DNA from: Paroedura picta
Taxonomy: Eukaryota; Chordata; Lepidosauria; Squamata; Gekkonidae
DNA length: 64,000 nt
Direction: 5' to 3'
Assembly (NCBI RefSeq): GCF_049243985.1
Contig: NC_135375.1
Coordinates: forward strand, 30,504,490 to 30,568,489
Part shown: in pieces, positions 13,489 to 26,000 of the stretch
Layout of the letters: the number at the start of each line of letters is the position of its first letter
Position numbering within the stretch: the stretch's first letter is position 1
Translations under genes and position numbers: made by a program
Notes under the pieces: generated by a model
Seen by the model: only the letters and a program-made list of their open reading frames with translations
What the model was told of the DNA's origin: nothing
The model's database searches: none

Positions 13489-13692
13489 TCAGTGGTAGAG
13501 CATCTGCTTGGTATGCAGAAAATCCCAGGTTCAGTCCCCAGTATCTCCAGTTAAAATGATAAGATAATAAGTGATATGAAAGATCTCTGTCTGAGACCTC
13601 GGAGAGTTGCTGCCAGTTTGAGAAGACAGTGGTGATTTTTATGGACCAATGGTCTGATCCAATTATAAGGCAGCTTCCTATGTACATGCATA
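13489..13692 (+). mobile_element. tRNA-Ala-like SINE
   Basis: The head resembles tRNA-Ala: A box tggttcagtggtagagc, B box ggttcagtcccc, and the end matching the tRNA acceptor side (agtatctcca). The body has ctgagacc..ggagagttgctgcc and the tail ataaggcagcttcctatg. It is a SINE rather than a functional tRNA because the stem pairing is degraded. Confidence 0.7.
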
Positions 13693-14099
13693 CATGAGTT
13701 TATAGCTGGCTAAAGCCCTCATAGCTGAATGGGGTCTCTGAGTTCAGAGGCAGAATGTGGGAAATGGGATGCTGTCCTGGATAAGCCATTTATTTGATCC
13801 AGCATGGCTAGTCTAATGTTCTTATGTTTCAAATTAGAGTTGGATTAGTAGTGATACATTGGGTGGTTTTTTGTTTGCTTCCATGGGCAGTCAGCAGATA
13901 AGTTGTTCTCATAATCAAGGCATTACAAGTTCATGAAAAGAATCCAATTTTTAATATTACCTGCAGCCCGGGTATATTGATGGCACCCTATATATATATA
14001 TATACTTTAGAAGTTTTATAAAAGCCATAAGAGAGTTTGCACTCTCTGTTGGGAACAAAATGACGAGACGACATAAGTAAAAAGAGCCCTGTTGAATAT

Positions 14100-14650
14100 C
14101 AGTTCATTTTTAATAAGGTGATTTTTCTGTACTTGATTCTTTTTTTTCTTTTTTTGCTTAGAATTTGGAAATAAACGCTGAAGGACGATCATTTCACCAA
14201 ATGGCTAACAGCTCAAATCCTTGCCAACCAGCCAGAATTCCCCTGTGTTTCCTTAGCAAAATAAAAGCATATTGTAACACTGGAGAAACATGAGAAACTG
14301 ATTGGAGAGGAAATGATTTATTATAAATAATAAAGGTTTCGAGTTGCTACTCGTATTTATCAAGGATCCTGAAGCAGTCATCTAGATTAATTTGCATTTA
14401 AAGTATGTCTGCGAGGAAAGGCTTCCAGCAACTCGTTTAAATGAGTCCTAAATTACAATAGAAATACCACCAAAATTACATTTTTCTTGGCTTACTGTAA
14501 TCCTAAAGCTCATTTGGAAGCACCTGCAAACTGTATCAGTTGCCAAGAAGAGAAGGCAGGATTCAATTTCATTTGACATAATAAATTTTTGTAAAATACA
14601 GAATTTTAAACTTTTGCAGAACAAAGAACTTTTTGTAACTATGGCTGATT
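14100..14650. other. Repeat-free AT-rich block, candidate conserved non-coding element
   Basis: In a repeat-dense flank this block has no repeat I can name, no coding potential, and homeodomain-like sites (TAAT runs) with a perfect POU octamer ATTTGCAT at 14390-14397. A conserved enhancer of the neighbouring developmental gene (ADAMTS6 by synteny) is a guess. Confidence 0.3.
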
Positions 14651-15094
14651 ATAATTACGGGTAGTTCTGCACTGCTGAGGTGCTTTGGAATGTTCATTGT
14701 TTAACCTGGAAACAATTTGAACTAAGACAGAATGTTAAAGTTGCCCAAGATTATGGGAAGTGGGGGGGGAGTGATGCAGTGGCTAAAAAACCCTGGATTT
14801 CTCTATTGGGAGTCAGCACAAAACATAGAACAACTTTGGTACAATCAATTACAGGAAGTTGCATTGCCAAAAAGAGCCCGGAGTAAAAACGAATTAAGGG
14901 ACCACTTTACTTTTAAAATGAAGGCTTTATGCAGAGTAAAATGTCGGTTTTGTACACATAAAGTTAGTTGTTAGTTGTTAAAGAATCCTCCTTCCCCTCC
15001 CCCCCTTTAAGTAACTTTAACGAACAGATTTTGGGTTTATGCTCAGGGGTTAATTAGATGCTGTTATTTTCACTCACACTAATTATCTCTAGAG

Positions 15095-15230
15095 CAGGGG
15101 TAGTCAACCTGTGGTCCTCCAGATGTTCATGGACTACAATTCCCATGAGCCCCTGCCAGTGTTTGCTGGCAGGGGCTCATGGGAATTGTAGTCCATGAAT
15201 ATCTGGAGGACCACAGGTTGACTACCCCTG
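15095..15230. mobile_element. Palindromic hAT-type foldback MITE, copy 1
   Basis: A 136-bp near-perfect palindrome begins CAGGGGTAGTCAACC and ends with its complement. It is flanked by ctctagag / ctctcaag, six of eight bases alike, fitting an 8-bp hAT duplication at a TCTAGA-like target. Confidence 0.85.
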
Positions 15231-16212
15231 CTCTCAAGTATGTGTTTTCCGGGGCTGGCCAGGCTAGCCTGCTGTCATCAGATCTCAGAAAATAAGCAGG
15301 AGTAGCCCTGGATAATACTTGAATGGGAGACTATGAAGGAATACCAGAGCTGCAATGCAGAAGTCATCAATGGCAAATCACCTCTATTTGTCTGTTGAGC
15401 CAAAAACCCTGCAGGGTTGTCATACGTTGGCTGTGATGCAACAGCCTTGGCTTCTATCACTATTACCATCACCATTAATGTGTATCAGTAGTATTGGTAG
15501 CCTGTCATCTGAAGCACTCAAAGCCATCATTTACAACACAATCCTGAACTAAGTTGTACTCTTCAGTAGTCTTAGGATATAATTCTAGTTAGGATTTCAA
15601 TGTTAGCCTAGAAGCATTTTTGTGAGGTACCTTAGGCTTATAGGTACCAGAAATCCCTAAGTCACCCCATGAACCTCATAAGAAAAGCATCAGTATCAAG
15701 CCAGGATGTTAATTTGTCCTCCAAGTTGATATTGCTCTGAAATAGACTGAGGCAGAGTGTATAACATGTTTCAGAGAAAGAAAGAGCCGAAACATCTTGT
15801 TTAAATAACTTCAGTCTGGTAAGAATTCCCTTCTCTCCCCTCCCTCCCCCCGACAGCTTGGGGTTCCTGAAAGTACAGCCAGGTGTTTACAACATCGTCT
15901 GGTAGAAAGAAAAAGAACTTTGTGCCATGGAAAAGAGCACAGTAGCTATGTTGCAATCTCCTCTTTTTGTGAACGTGCAATTCACAAAATAATTGTCCAC
16001 ATGACACACTGCAATAAATAAGAATTATGCAAAAAAAAAAAAAAAACAGCCTACAAACTCCTTTTCAACATGGTTAGCTTAACTTTCCTTTAAAAATAAA
16101 AATTCTATGATATAGCCAACCATTTTGAAATCACACTATCTGTGTAAGCAAATAAGATTTTTGTCTTGGTTTATTTACCAGCTTATCTTTTGATCTATGT
16201 ATGATCTTTTTT

Positions 16213-16501
16213 GGAGCCTCTTGTGGCGCAGGGTGGTAAGGCACCAGAAATGCTGTCTGAAGCTGTCTGCCCATGAGGCTGGGAGTTCGATCCCAGCAGC
16301 CAGCTCAAGGTTGACTCAGCCTTCCATCCTTCCGAGGTCGGTTAAATGAGTACCCAGCTTGCTGCTGGGGGGTAAAACGGTAATGACTGGGGAAGGCACT
16401 GGCAAACCACCCCGTATTGAGTCTGCCATGAAAATGCTGGAGGGCGTCACCCCAAGGGTCAGACATGACGCGGTGCTTGCACAGGGGATACCTTTACCTT
16501 T
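16213..16501 (+). mobile_element. Sauria-type SINE
   Basis: A tRNA-related head (ggagcctcttgtggcgca, then a B-box-like gttcgatccc) is followed by a body containing cactggcaaaccacc and gggtcagacatgac, which resemble BovB ends. The tail is gatacctttacctt. It is flanked by a 12-bp duplication (tatgatcttttt) at 16200-16211 and 16502-16513. The family is known from squamates and is thought to use BovB machinery. Confidence 0.88.
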
Positions 16502-17616
16502 TATGATCTTTTTGGCCTTATGCTGATCATGTGTGTTTGGTTTGGATTCAGCCAATTAATTCACTCTGCCTACCTAATTCTGTTCATTACTGTAACCCCC
16601 ATCTGTTACCTTAAGACCAGAGAGAAGTACCTGTGCAGAGACATTCACACAAGCACCCCCAACTCTTGGGACTTGAGCTGTTGCACACATCGAAGGCAGA
16701 TTGGTGCTCAACTCCCATGAAACCACTGCTTTAAAAGGTTAGTTTTTATTATCTACAAGTGAATGTACTGAAGGCAAGACAGAAAGGCTATTTGGCAATC
16801 AAAATATTGGCAAGTCAAAATATATCATAAATATCTACTCTGGCAATCTACTTTTAATCTCTGTAATAATTAAAATACCCCAATTATATGCCGCTCATGG
16901 CTTTTTTGGAGAACTTTGGAAAAGGAAAGCTAAAGGTCAGAAGGAAATAAAATTTAAGAACAATGTAAGGTGGAAGTTTGGGGATATGAAAGGAAGAGTT
17001 AAGCTGGAGACCTAGACAAAAGCGGGCTAATAGAAGCCAGAATGCCAGAGGATGAAGAGGGGTGCTTTGAGAGACAGGAACTATGTAAGAACAACAGAGA
17101 AAAAGACCTTATATATACTTAATTTCCTATCTTTAGACAGGGCACCCCATTTGGATAGGGCCCTGTGATAATGAAGTTAAATAAGCTTATTTGCTACTTT
17201 GAGGATTCAAGAACTTTATTTTGCTAATATTTGACTGGGGCAAAAGCTGTTGACAGTTCTTGATAGTAACTAAGACATAACTGAATATTTGCTTAAAGAT
17301 GCATTCAGACTGACAGTGAATTTTTGCCCTTATAAGTAACTTGGGAAGGTCAGATTGTTCCATCTGGCATGTTAGACAGTCTCGAAATAACCCTTCTGTG
17401 ATATTTGTCCTTCTTGTACACTACCCATTTTTTTTGTGTAAGGATCTAAAATGATCTCAGCGAATCTAGGTATTTGCTTTTAAGAATAACTTTCTTGCAA
17501 AGGGATACCTCACTTTACATTTTTAGTAGACTATTGATTTCTTTGACATCCTTCTTCCCCTGGCCTTTTGGCATCTCTATCCTGGGTCTCAAAGGAAGGT
17601 GGGGGATGCTCTAGAT

Positions 17617-17753
17617 CAGGGGTAGTCAACCTGTGGTCCTCCAGATGTTCATGGACTACAATTCCCATGAGCCCCTGCCAGCAAACAGTGGCAGGGGCTC
17701 ATGGGAATTGTAGTCCATGGACATCTGGAGGACCACAGGTTTGACTACCTCTG
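17617..17753. mobile_element. Palindromic hAT-type foldback MITE, copy 2
   Basis: This is the same family as 15095-15230, with a perfect 8-bp duplication ctctagat at 17609-17616 and 17754-17761. Confidence 0.9.
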
Positions 17754-17759
17754 CTCTAG

Positions 17760-19850
17760 ATGACTGTAGGCATGCTGGCTTGTCAGTGCAGTTATGACCC
17801 CCTCCCAGCCTTGCCTTCCCTCCCGTTTTTCCAGCAGAAAAGCTGGTTAATACCAATGGCTGAACCTTTGTCTGAGCCTTCTGTTCTTCTCCAATGAGTT
17901 GCTTGCTCCTGCATTAGACTTTTCCCATGTCTCTGAACTAAATTTTTTTTTCGGGGGAGAAAGCTGGTGGCGAGCAGTTTGCTAGATTGTTTGGAGGCAA
18001 ACAGAAATGCATCATTCGCAGCAGAGAATGTGTGTATAACACATGGTCAGGGACAATATATCAACACTTCTGTCAGCCAAAGGGCATGGGTCTAGTCTGG
18101 ACATGAGGGCTAAGAATGCCTACAAATTCTGCCACCTGTATATCCCATGCACATCACCTCCCATGCACATCACCAACTGGGTTTCCATACTTTGCACAGT
18201 TCTGGTGCACTGCCCAGATTCTTTGTACCAGGTACAGGAGCTGGACCTTTGAAAAATAAAGAGCTGTGCTCTTGCACTCTCCAAGAATCACTTAGTCAGC
18301 ATCCTGTTCAGTTTACACTGCTTAGTACCATGCTGTTCAGCAGCTGGAATTCAGCCTCCTTAGATTTGTTATGTGTTTCTATTCCTAACTCCTCTAACCA
18401 AAGGAGGCCAGAGATTTCACAGAGGCAAGCTGTGAGTATACATTTCCATCGAGATTCGGTGTGGTTAGTGTTGGAATAGGACAGCACAGATCTTGTTACA
18501 AATCCTCACTCAGCAATGAACATCACTTGATAATACTGGACTTTTTCAGCCTAACCTTGTTGTGAGAAAAAGCAGTCACTAAGTATGCAAGTTGCAAAGA
18601 GCTCATTGGAGAAGGAGAGGGATAACAATAAGATACATTTTCAAAAACTGCACTCATAGCACATCCTTAACACTATTTTGCTCCCTTATATATTTGGGAA
18701 ACAGCCTCCTGGGAGGAGACTGTCCAGGGCCCTGTCCGCCCAGGTCCACCTGATTGGCCCTCCTCCTCCAGCTCCCACCCTCATTCCTTGACTGCTAGAA
18801 GCCTTGTGGCTGCAACCTCCATTGTCGCCCATGAGGAGAGAGGCGGCAACAGGCCCGCAAGTACACTCCTCCTGGGAGGGGGGGGGGGTTTGCAGCCTAC
18901 CTGCGAGCCGCAAAGCCCTGTCACCTCCAGCAGGGGAAGGCTTTCCACTCCCTTTAGCCCACTTTGTGGGCCAAAGGGGGCTGTGGCCACCCTCTCACGC
19001 CCTCCTGCTTGCCACCCCTTTCAAAGCCCATTTTTAAAATGGACTCTGATATTAGTGGAAAATTATATTTCATATACAGCATGTGAATAAAATCTCCCAG
19101 AGTCAGAAGATCATGAACTACATTTAAGTATACATTTAAGAACACTTAAGTACATTTAAGCCAATTACATTTAAGTGTTAATTTGCATGGGACCCAAGTA
19201 ATACCTTAAGTATTTCACCCACAGGTACCCCATGACAGCATGGGGTAAATTTAGAGAACTAGCCATGATGGCTAAATCAACCAATTTAGTCAACCATAGA
19301 CCACTGGGACTTTCAATAGCATTGGGACAAATATCTGAAATGTTTGTAAGTTTCTCTATCCTTCTAACTTTTCTGATTCTTACTATGGGAAAAAAATTAC
19401 ACAGAAAGAAAGATCATGAACTATGTCCAAGGACAGTTTGGACGCCTCCATAAGGGGTATGAAAAAAGAATGAGAAAGTGTTAAATGTTGTTCCCTGGAG
19501 ATTCTAGAATTATCTAGAGCTGGTTCAGGCCAGACATTTTGTGAGCATTTATTTTTCTACATCATGGGGGTAACTGCCATCATCCATTTGTCCAATTATA
19601 TTTAACTTAAGTATCACTCACTATAAGGTTTACTGGTGAGAGAACTGGAAGTGGGGCAGACAGGTGGATGCAGGAATGCAAAGTATCTCCCACACCACAG
19701 AAGGACCATCAAACAAATGCTGACTAGATTGTTAGAAGGCTTCATGGCTTTCGCTCACAAATGCTGTAGAATTACATATATTCCATGACTTTGACTGAGA
19801 GAACCCTGAAAAGGAAAACAGTTTAAGCCAAGTAAAACATCAGTCTAAAA
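17760..19850. other. Region just beyond the CENPK 3' end, no gene seen
   Basis: It contains a GC-rich patch at 18700-19030 with a poly-G run near 18880 and otherwise unique sequence. There is no convincing exon on either strand. Confidence 0.4.
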
Positions 19851-19856
19851 CAGTCC

Positions 19857-19862
19857 TTTAAT
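19857..19862 (-). terminator. CENPK: Candidate CENPK poly(A) signal (ATTAAA)
   Basis: This is the first ATTAAA on the minus strand after the stop codon, giving a 3' UTR of about 250 bases. A further AATAAA lies at 19548-19553. Which one is used cannot be told from the sequence. Confidence 0.4.
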
Positions 19863-20098
19863 TTGAGTTGGTCTCTTAACAGCCTCATTTTCAGAATGCA
19901 AGAATTACCTAGTAATAGATACAAAAACAACAGTAAAAGAGCTGCTCCAATGTCACATTAAAACACTGCTCTGTAAACTCCATGCTCCGTAAGAATAACA
20001 ACCTGAACCACAGTCAGAAAAAAATGTAAGCATTATAATTTTTTCATTCAGAAGAGAGCGTTAGGTTCGAATCAAGCCGCTGACAAGGTGATGACACG

Positions 20099-23000
20099 TT
20101 ACTCGTGAAAATTTTCTAGACGTATTCTGCTTGGATCTTCAGAGTGTCTTAATGCAATCCCATAACGCAGCAGAAGTTCAATATAAGGTGGCCAAAATGA
20201 ATTGCTTATTGTTATATATGGATCGTGTGGCTTATTTATTAGTTTGTTGATAAGACTCTGAAAATAAAAATGAGATTTAAAACATATTAGTTTTGACCTG
20301 TTGGAATGAGCTTTAGTTCAGATAATAGTTAATAAGGAGTGCTTACAAAAATATAAATAGTAGTGTATTTTCTTCAAGTTGTCTCCAAACTAAAAACAAG
20401 TGCATAGAAAAATAAAGTTCATGCAAATTAATTTGTTTTAAAAGATAATGGCTTCTACCGGACAGGTCAAACTATAAAGAACTTCAGAAAGAACACAGTA
20501 TGGTGAGTGAAAGATGCATATTCAAGTGGTGGAATACATACAATTAGATTACAGGTATAAACCAAAGGTTTGGATCCCACAAACCACTAGCAGAAAGTAC
20601 TGACAGTCAGAGATCTTGCCTGCCTTCCCCCGCTCCCTTTTGGAATCTTTTCTGGTCCTGTGAAAGTTCATTCCTAGTATCAAGGGACTTGCATATACTG
20701 ACAGTCACATCAGTCAGGTGGTTGTACTAAGGAACAAACCTGCCCTTTCTGCCTCTTGCAAGAGTGGAGCTCCACTCGCAGAACAGAAAGGAGCTAATTC
20801 ATCTTCTTCCCCTTCCCTCCCCCTTACAGCCACCCAACCAGAGAACTTATTTATTTATTACATTTATATACCACCCTCCCCGAAGGCTCAATGCAGTTTA
20901 CATCTGCATAAAGATAACTGTATAAATAACTTAGTATATAATAACATAATAACTATAACATTGTGAACAATAGGGCATTGGGGAGAACGCTTACTGATGG
21001 CCCAGTGGGTTGGGATATTATTATTAGGATATCCAAGTCCCTTGGATCCTTGAGTAAATTACCCTGTGTTTGGAAATAGTTCCAGGAGAGAAGGTAGGGA
21101 AGATACCACAATCCTGGCACCTGTAGTTCATGGGATCTATGATAGTAATGTTTCAAAATTCTGCTTGTAAAATTCTTCCTCATAGCAAGATATCTAAATG
21201 AACTCCTCCCAAGTTACTGGCATTATATCAATTTTAATATACGTCCTAATTTATCATCTTTGTAGCAAAACAATGATTTCATGTGGCCAGTCAACCGTGA
21301 GGATTAAATTGGATCAAACATTTTACAACAAGCAAAGAAGATGTCAATGAAAACAGTACTGCCCACTTGAAAATAATAAGAAAATACAGACAGCAAAAGA
21401 AAAACTCTCACCTCTAGAATTTCATGTAATGTTATCAGTTGTACATCTTGTTCTCCGGATGAACGCTTAAAAAAGCACAAGACAAGTAACAGTTCAGTTT
21501 CATACCAGAAACCAGCAAATTCCCAAAAATTATAATTTGAAATGTAATTACAACTAGTTCAATTAATTTCCCTATTTATGCCTCAATCTATTTTCAATTG
21601 CGCATGGAAAAAATATGTGCAACTGATTATGCCAAAATGGAAACTGGACTCCCCATCTGAACATACACCTTATTAAAAGTAAAGCAGTGTGAACAGCCTG
21701 CATTCACGTGCTTATGTACAGTGTAATCTTAAATACATATTCAGAAGGGCAGATACATTTTTATGTTTTCTGATCCTAGTGTTTGATGTTACAATCTAGC
21801 CTACGTTTCTACTGCAGTGTATTAGACCAGTAGTCCCCAACCCCCGGTCCGGGAACCGGTACCGGTCCGTGGATCAGTTGGTACCGGGCCGCAGATCCTC
21901 CTCATCCTCCTCCCTGGCTGCTGCCTCAGGGGCTGCCCTGCCACTGCCGCCGGCTCACCTTTGGTGCTCTCCGGCAGCTGCCATGGCTGGGGCTCCCCTT
22001 CGGCATGGCACTGCACAGCTGCTGCTGGCAGCGCCCCCCAGTGGGCAATGGGAAGTCAGGGGCGCCAGCAGGAAAGCAAGCGGAGCAGGGGCTCAGGCGG
22101 CGGCGATGTCCCTTGGCAAAAGACTACCCCCCCCCCCCAAACCTCAGTAAAATTTTCAAGTGTTGACCAGTCCCCCGTTATAAAAAGGTTGGGAACCACT
22201 GTATTAGACAAATAGTTTTAAGTAATAAAAATGGAATTGTGATTGCCCAGAGGTATAGTATCTTAAATTTGCAAACAGTAGCCCTGGTACTATTTTTGGA
22301 CTTACAAGTCACCTTTGAAGGATCTGATATTCTAAAATCCTGTGAATTTCCGTTTCAGAGGATTGTAGTAGAAGGACTAGACTATAGTAAAGAAGCACCT
22401 TAGAGACCAAACTGATTTTCAGGGCCAAAGCTTCCCTTTGCCAGATACAAAAGCTGCAAAATTCAGGGATCTTTTACAAGCGTTCCCAACAGCAGGCTCA
22501 GATAACTGTTTGAAAATGGGCGGACCAAAAATTGGAGTCTCATCCAAAGTTAATGGCAAGAGACAATAGGATCCTTCCTCCTCAGATTCCTGATCCCCAC
22601 CACTATTACTTGCTGCTTCATAATAGCTTTTGAAGTTACTACTGGGTTTCCTAAGAAATATGCCATTTATATTTATTTCTATTGCCCATAAAATGCAACT
22701 TTCTGCACATTTGCAACAGTCACACAAGTTCCATTTTACTAAGTAACTAAGAGGTTGTGACAATTAGAACTAATCTCATTTCCACTGAGATATTTGTTTC
22801 TTGAAAAAAGGAGACAAATATTCCATTGGATAGGAGACTCATTTTCAGTATTTTATGAAACTCTAAATGCCATTCTTTCTAAAGATCTCATCAGAAAGCA
22901 AACTTTCAAAGGGCATGTCTCAAATATGAAACATTCAGGATATCCAAGTCTTACCACTGGCCTTCAGGACTTTAAATAGGGAATCCCTGATAGCCAAGAT

Positions 23001-26000
23001 TCTATAGCTAAATTTTAGGATAAGAATAGAGATGTCCACAACAACTCTGCCAACAATGGCCACCAGGGGGCACAGCAGACTCTGTTTGGGGGCCAAATCA
23101 ACAAAAGGAGCTGAAGTCGAAACAGCATGACCCCTGTTTTTGAAATTCTCAGAGGAAAATGGCTTTTGGCAACAGCTGCAAGAACATGCACCAGCTCCCA
23201 CAGCCTGCAATACAATGGAGAGAAGCAAAGAGAGCTGAAAAGCTAAAACTAGAGACGAGGCTACTATTAGAGGTCAAAACTGGACAAGATGGTTTTTAAA
23301 AAGCAGTTTAAAGAGAATAAAGGTGGACTTGAGAACATAAGAGCAGATAATGAGCTACTTCTGAAGTATGGAGTAGATCCAAGAACATTTGTGATGCAGT
23401 CCTTGCCATCATTCCTCTTCCCTAGTGGTCCCCCTGGACTTTAAAATGACAATACTAGGAGTTTATTTATATCATTTATGGCCTTCCTCTCTCACAGAGA
23501 CTCAAGGCAGAGTATTTAAAAAAATCAGACAGAACAAGACATCCAGGAATGAGGCAATAGGACTGGGCTTCCTGAAAGGAGGAAATAATGCAAAAAAAAA
23601 CAGTCTGAAGCATGCCAATACTATAAGCAGAACAGAGAGTGGATTATAAAGGAACAAGACAGAAGAATAAAAGCAAAATGATACATACAATAAACCTTGC
23701 AATAGACTACTATCCCTTTCAAAAGCCATAGAAGCAAGAAAGGGAGAACCACATATGCCTTTCCTGACCTCCTTGGCGCAAGAGAGAAATAAAAATATAC
23801 TGGAAAGATAAGATAGTGTTTGAGAGGGCTACAATGAAGAAGGTAGTAGGCAAAATTTCCCTCATGTGATATCTTTTGGTGGCACACGGAGTCATCTGCC
23901 TGATTCCCTCTATGCCCTGCAGCCCTTAAAGCCTTGGCTTTTTTATGGGCATGTTTCCTACAATGTTTGGGAGGTCTCAGGCGGTTACTGGGGAAAGGGA
24001 AGGACAGGAATGAACCATGTCTCATAGGTTCTATCCCCCTCCTCCTAATTCCATAATTGTAGAAAGAATATGAAAGAAGATTTTACACCGCAATCCCAGG
24101 AGTCAGCAGAATAGAAAAGAACAGGAAAAAGTAAAAAAAATACCAAGACCTACAAACAGAGTTAGCGAGCCTCTGGTAGAAGGTGACCATCATGCCAGTT
24201 GTGTCTGTGGAGCCCCTGGAACAGTGCCTAGACATCATCTCAAGAAGCACCTGGATATCTGGGGCACTGAGCAAATAACATTAGCCCAGCTCCAGAAGAC
24301 ACTGATGCTTGGAACAGCAAGGATCCTGCGAAGATACCTCTGTAATTCTTGAACTGCACAACATCACCTACCAGTCAAATATCTTACTGAAACAATACAT
24401 CATACTCTTCTGCAGGAGGTGGTAAGCGGCTCAAGCCTAATATCATCTGTCTGTAGCATTTCTGATAACTCACTTAATTATCATCACCCTCCCCCCAAAA
24501 TGATTTTGTTCTTAAAGATAAAAAAGCAATTGACCATACTGTCTTTCTTTTTTTAATTCCATCATCTTCAGGGAGAGGGAAATGTTTTCCAAGGAATTCC
24601 CCGAGGGCATTCAAGATCTCCTCCTTATAGGCTTTTATGTTTAGCATCTTACTTTTCAGTTCCTGGAAGGCTCTAAGATGTAAAAAAAATAAAGTTTAAG
24701 TGATATGACTTTTGTGTTTTAAACAGAAAACATTAATGCTACCATATGAATAGTCACCCCCTTCAAGGATCGCTGCCTTGTTGTGGCAAGGGGGCTTGCG
24801 TAGTTCAGTGAAGCTATGAGCTATACCGTGCAGGGCCACCCAAGACGGACAGGTCATAGCTGAGAGCTCTGACAAAAGGTGATCCACTGGAGAAGGAAAT
24901 GGCAAACCACTCCAGTATCTTTGCCATGAAAACTCTATGGACAGTTCCAATAGGCATAACGATATGACGCCGGAAGATGAGCCCCTCAGGTCGGAAGGTG
25001 TCCAATATGCTACTGGGGATGAGCAGACGGCTAGTACGAGTAGCGCCAGAATGAATGAAGCGGCTGGGCCAAAGCCGAAAGGACGCTCAGTTGTGGAAGT
25101 AACTGGTGGCGAAAAGACAGTCCGATGCTGTAAAGATTTTTATTCCATAGGAACCTGGAACGTCAGATCCATGAATCAAGGCAAGCTGGATGTGGTCAAA
25201 CAAGAAATGACAAGACTGAACATCGACATTTTAGGAATCAGTGAACTAAAATGGACAGGAATGGGTGAATTTAATTCAGATGACCATCAGGTATACTACT
25301 GTGGACAAGAATCTCGCAGAAGAAATGGAGTAGCCTTCATAATCAATAAGAGAGTAGGAAAAGCAGTCTTGGGATACAATCCCCAAAATGACAGAATGAT
25401 CTCAGTTCGAATCCAAGGCAAACCATTCAACATCACAGTGATCCAGGTCTACGCCCCAACCACTGCTGCTGAAGAGGATGAAGTTGATCAGTTCTATGAA
25501 GCCCTACAACACCTTATAGAAGCAACGCCAAAAAATGATGTGCTTATCATCATGGGGGATTGGAATGCTAAAGTAGGAAGCCAAAAGATAACTGGGATAA
25601 CAGGCAAGTTTGGCCTTGGAGTACAAAATGAAGCAGGGCACAGGCTGGTAGAATTTTGTCAAGAGAATACAATGGTCATAGCAAACACTCTTTTCCAACA
25701 ACCCAAGAGACGACTCTACACATGGACATCACCAGACGGTCAACACAGAAATCAGATTGACTATATGCTCTGCAGCCAAAGATGGAAAAGTTCTATCCAG
25801 TCAATAAAAACAAGACCAGGAGCTGATTGTGGTTCAGATCATGAGCTTCTTGTTGCAAAATTTAGGCTTAAATTGAAGAAAGTAGGGAAAAGCACTAGGC
25901 CACTCAGGTATGAACTAAATCATATCCCCGACGAATACACAGTAGAGGTGACAAATAGATTTAAGGAATTAGATCTGATAGACAGAGTGCCTGAAGAACT

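Noticed and set aside
13489-13562. tRNA-Ala-like sequence
   Set aside because: It continues into a SINE body and tail and the acceptor stem is degraded, so it is not a functional tRNA gene.
15095-15230. Hairpin considered as a microRNA precursor or a CRISPR-like repeat
   Set aside because: The same palindrome occurs at several sites with 8-bp duplications, so it is a transposon; arrays of CRISPR type are not expected in vertebrates and none is seen.
16213-16290. tRNA-like sequence with A and B boxes
   Set aside because: It is the head of a Sauria SINE with target duplications at the SINE ends; it does not fold as a full cloverleaf.
18686-19090. Overlapping open frames on both strands in a GC-rich patch
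   Set aside because: Low stop density from GC content; composition is Pro/Gly/Ser-rich on all frames and no splice or start context supports a gene.
22935-23228. 97-codon minus-strand frame inside CENPK intron
   Set aside because: It has no resemblance to CENPK, which is already complete from other exons, and no supporting splice sites.
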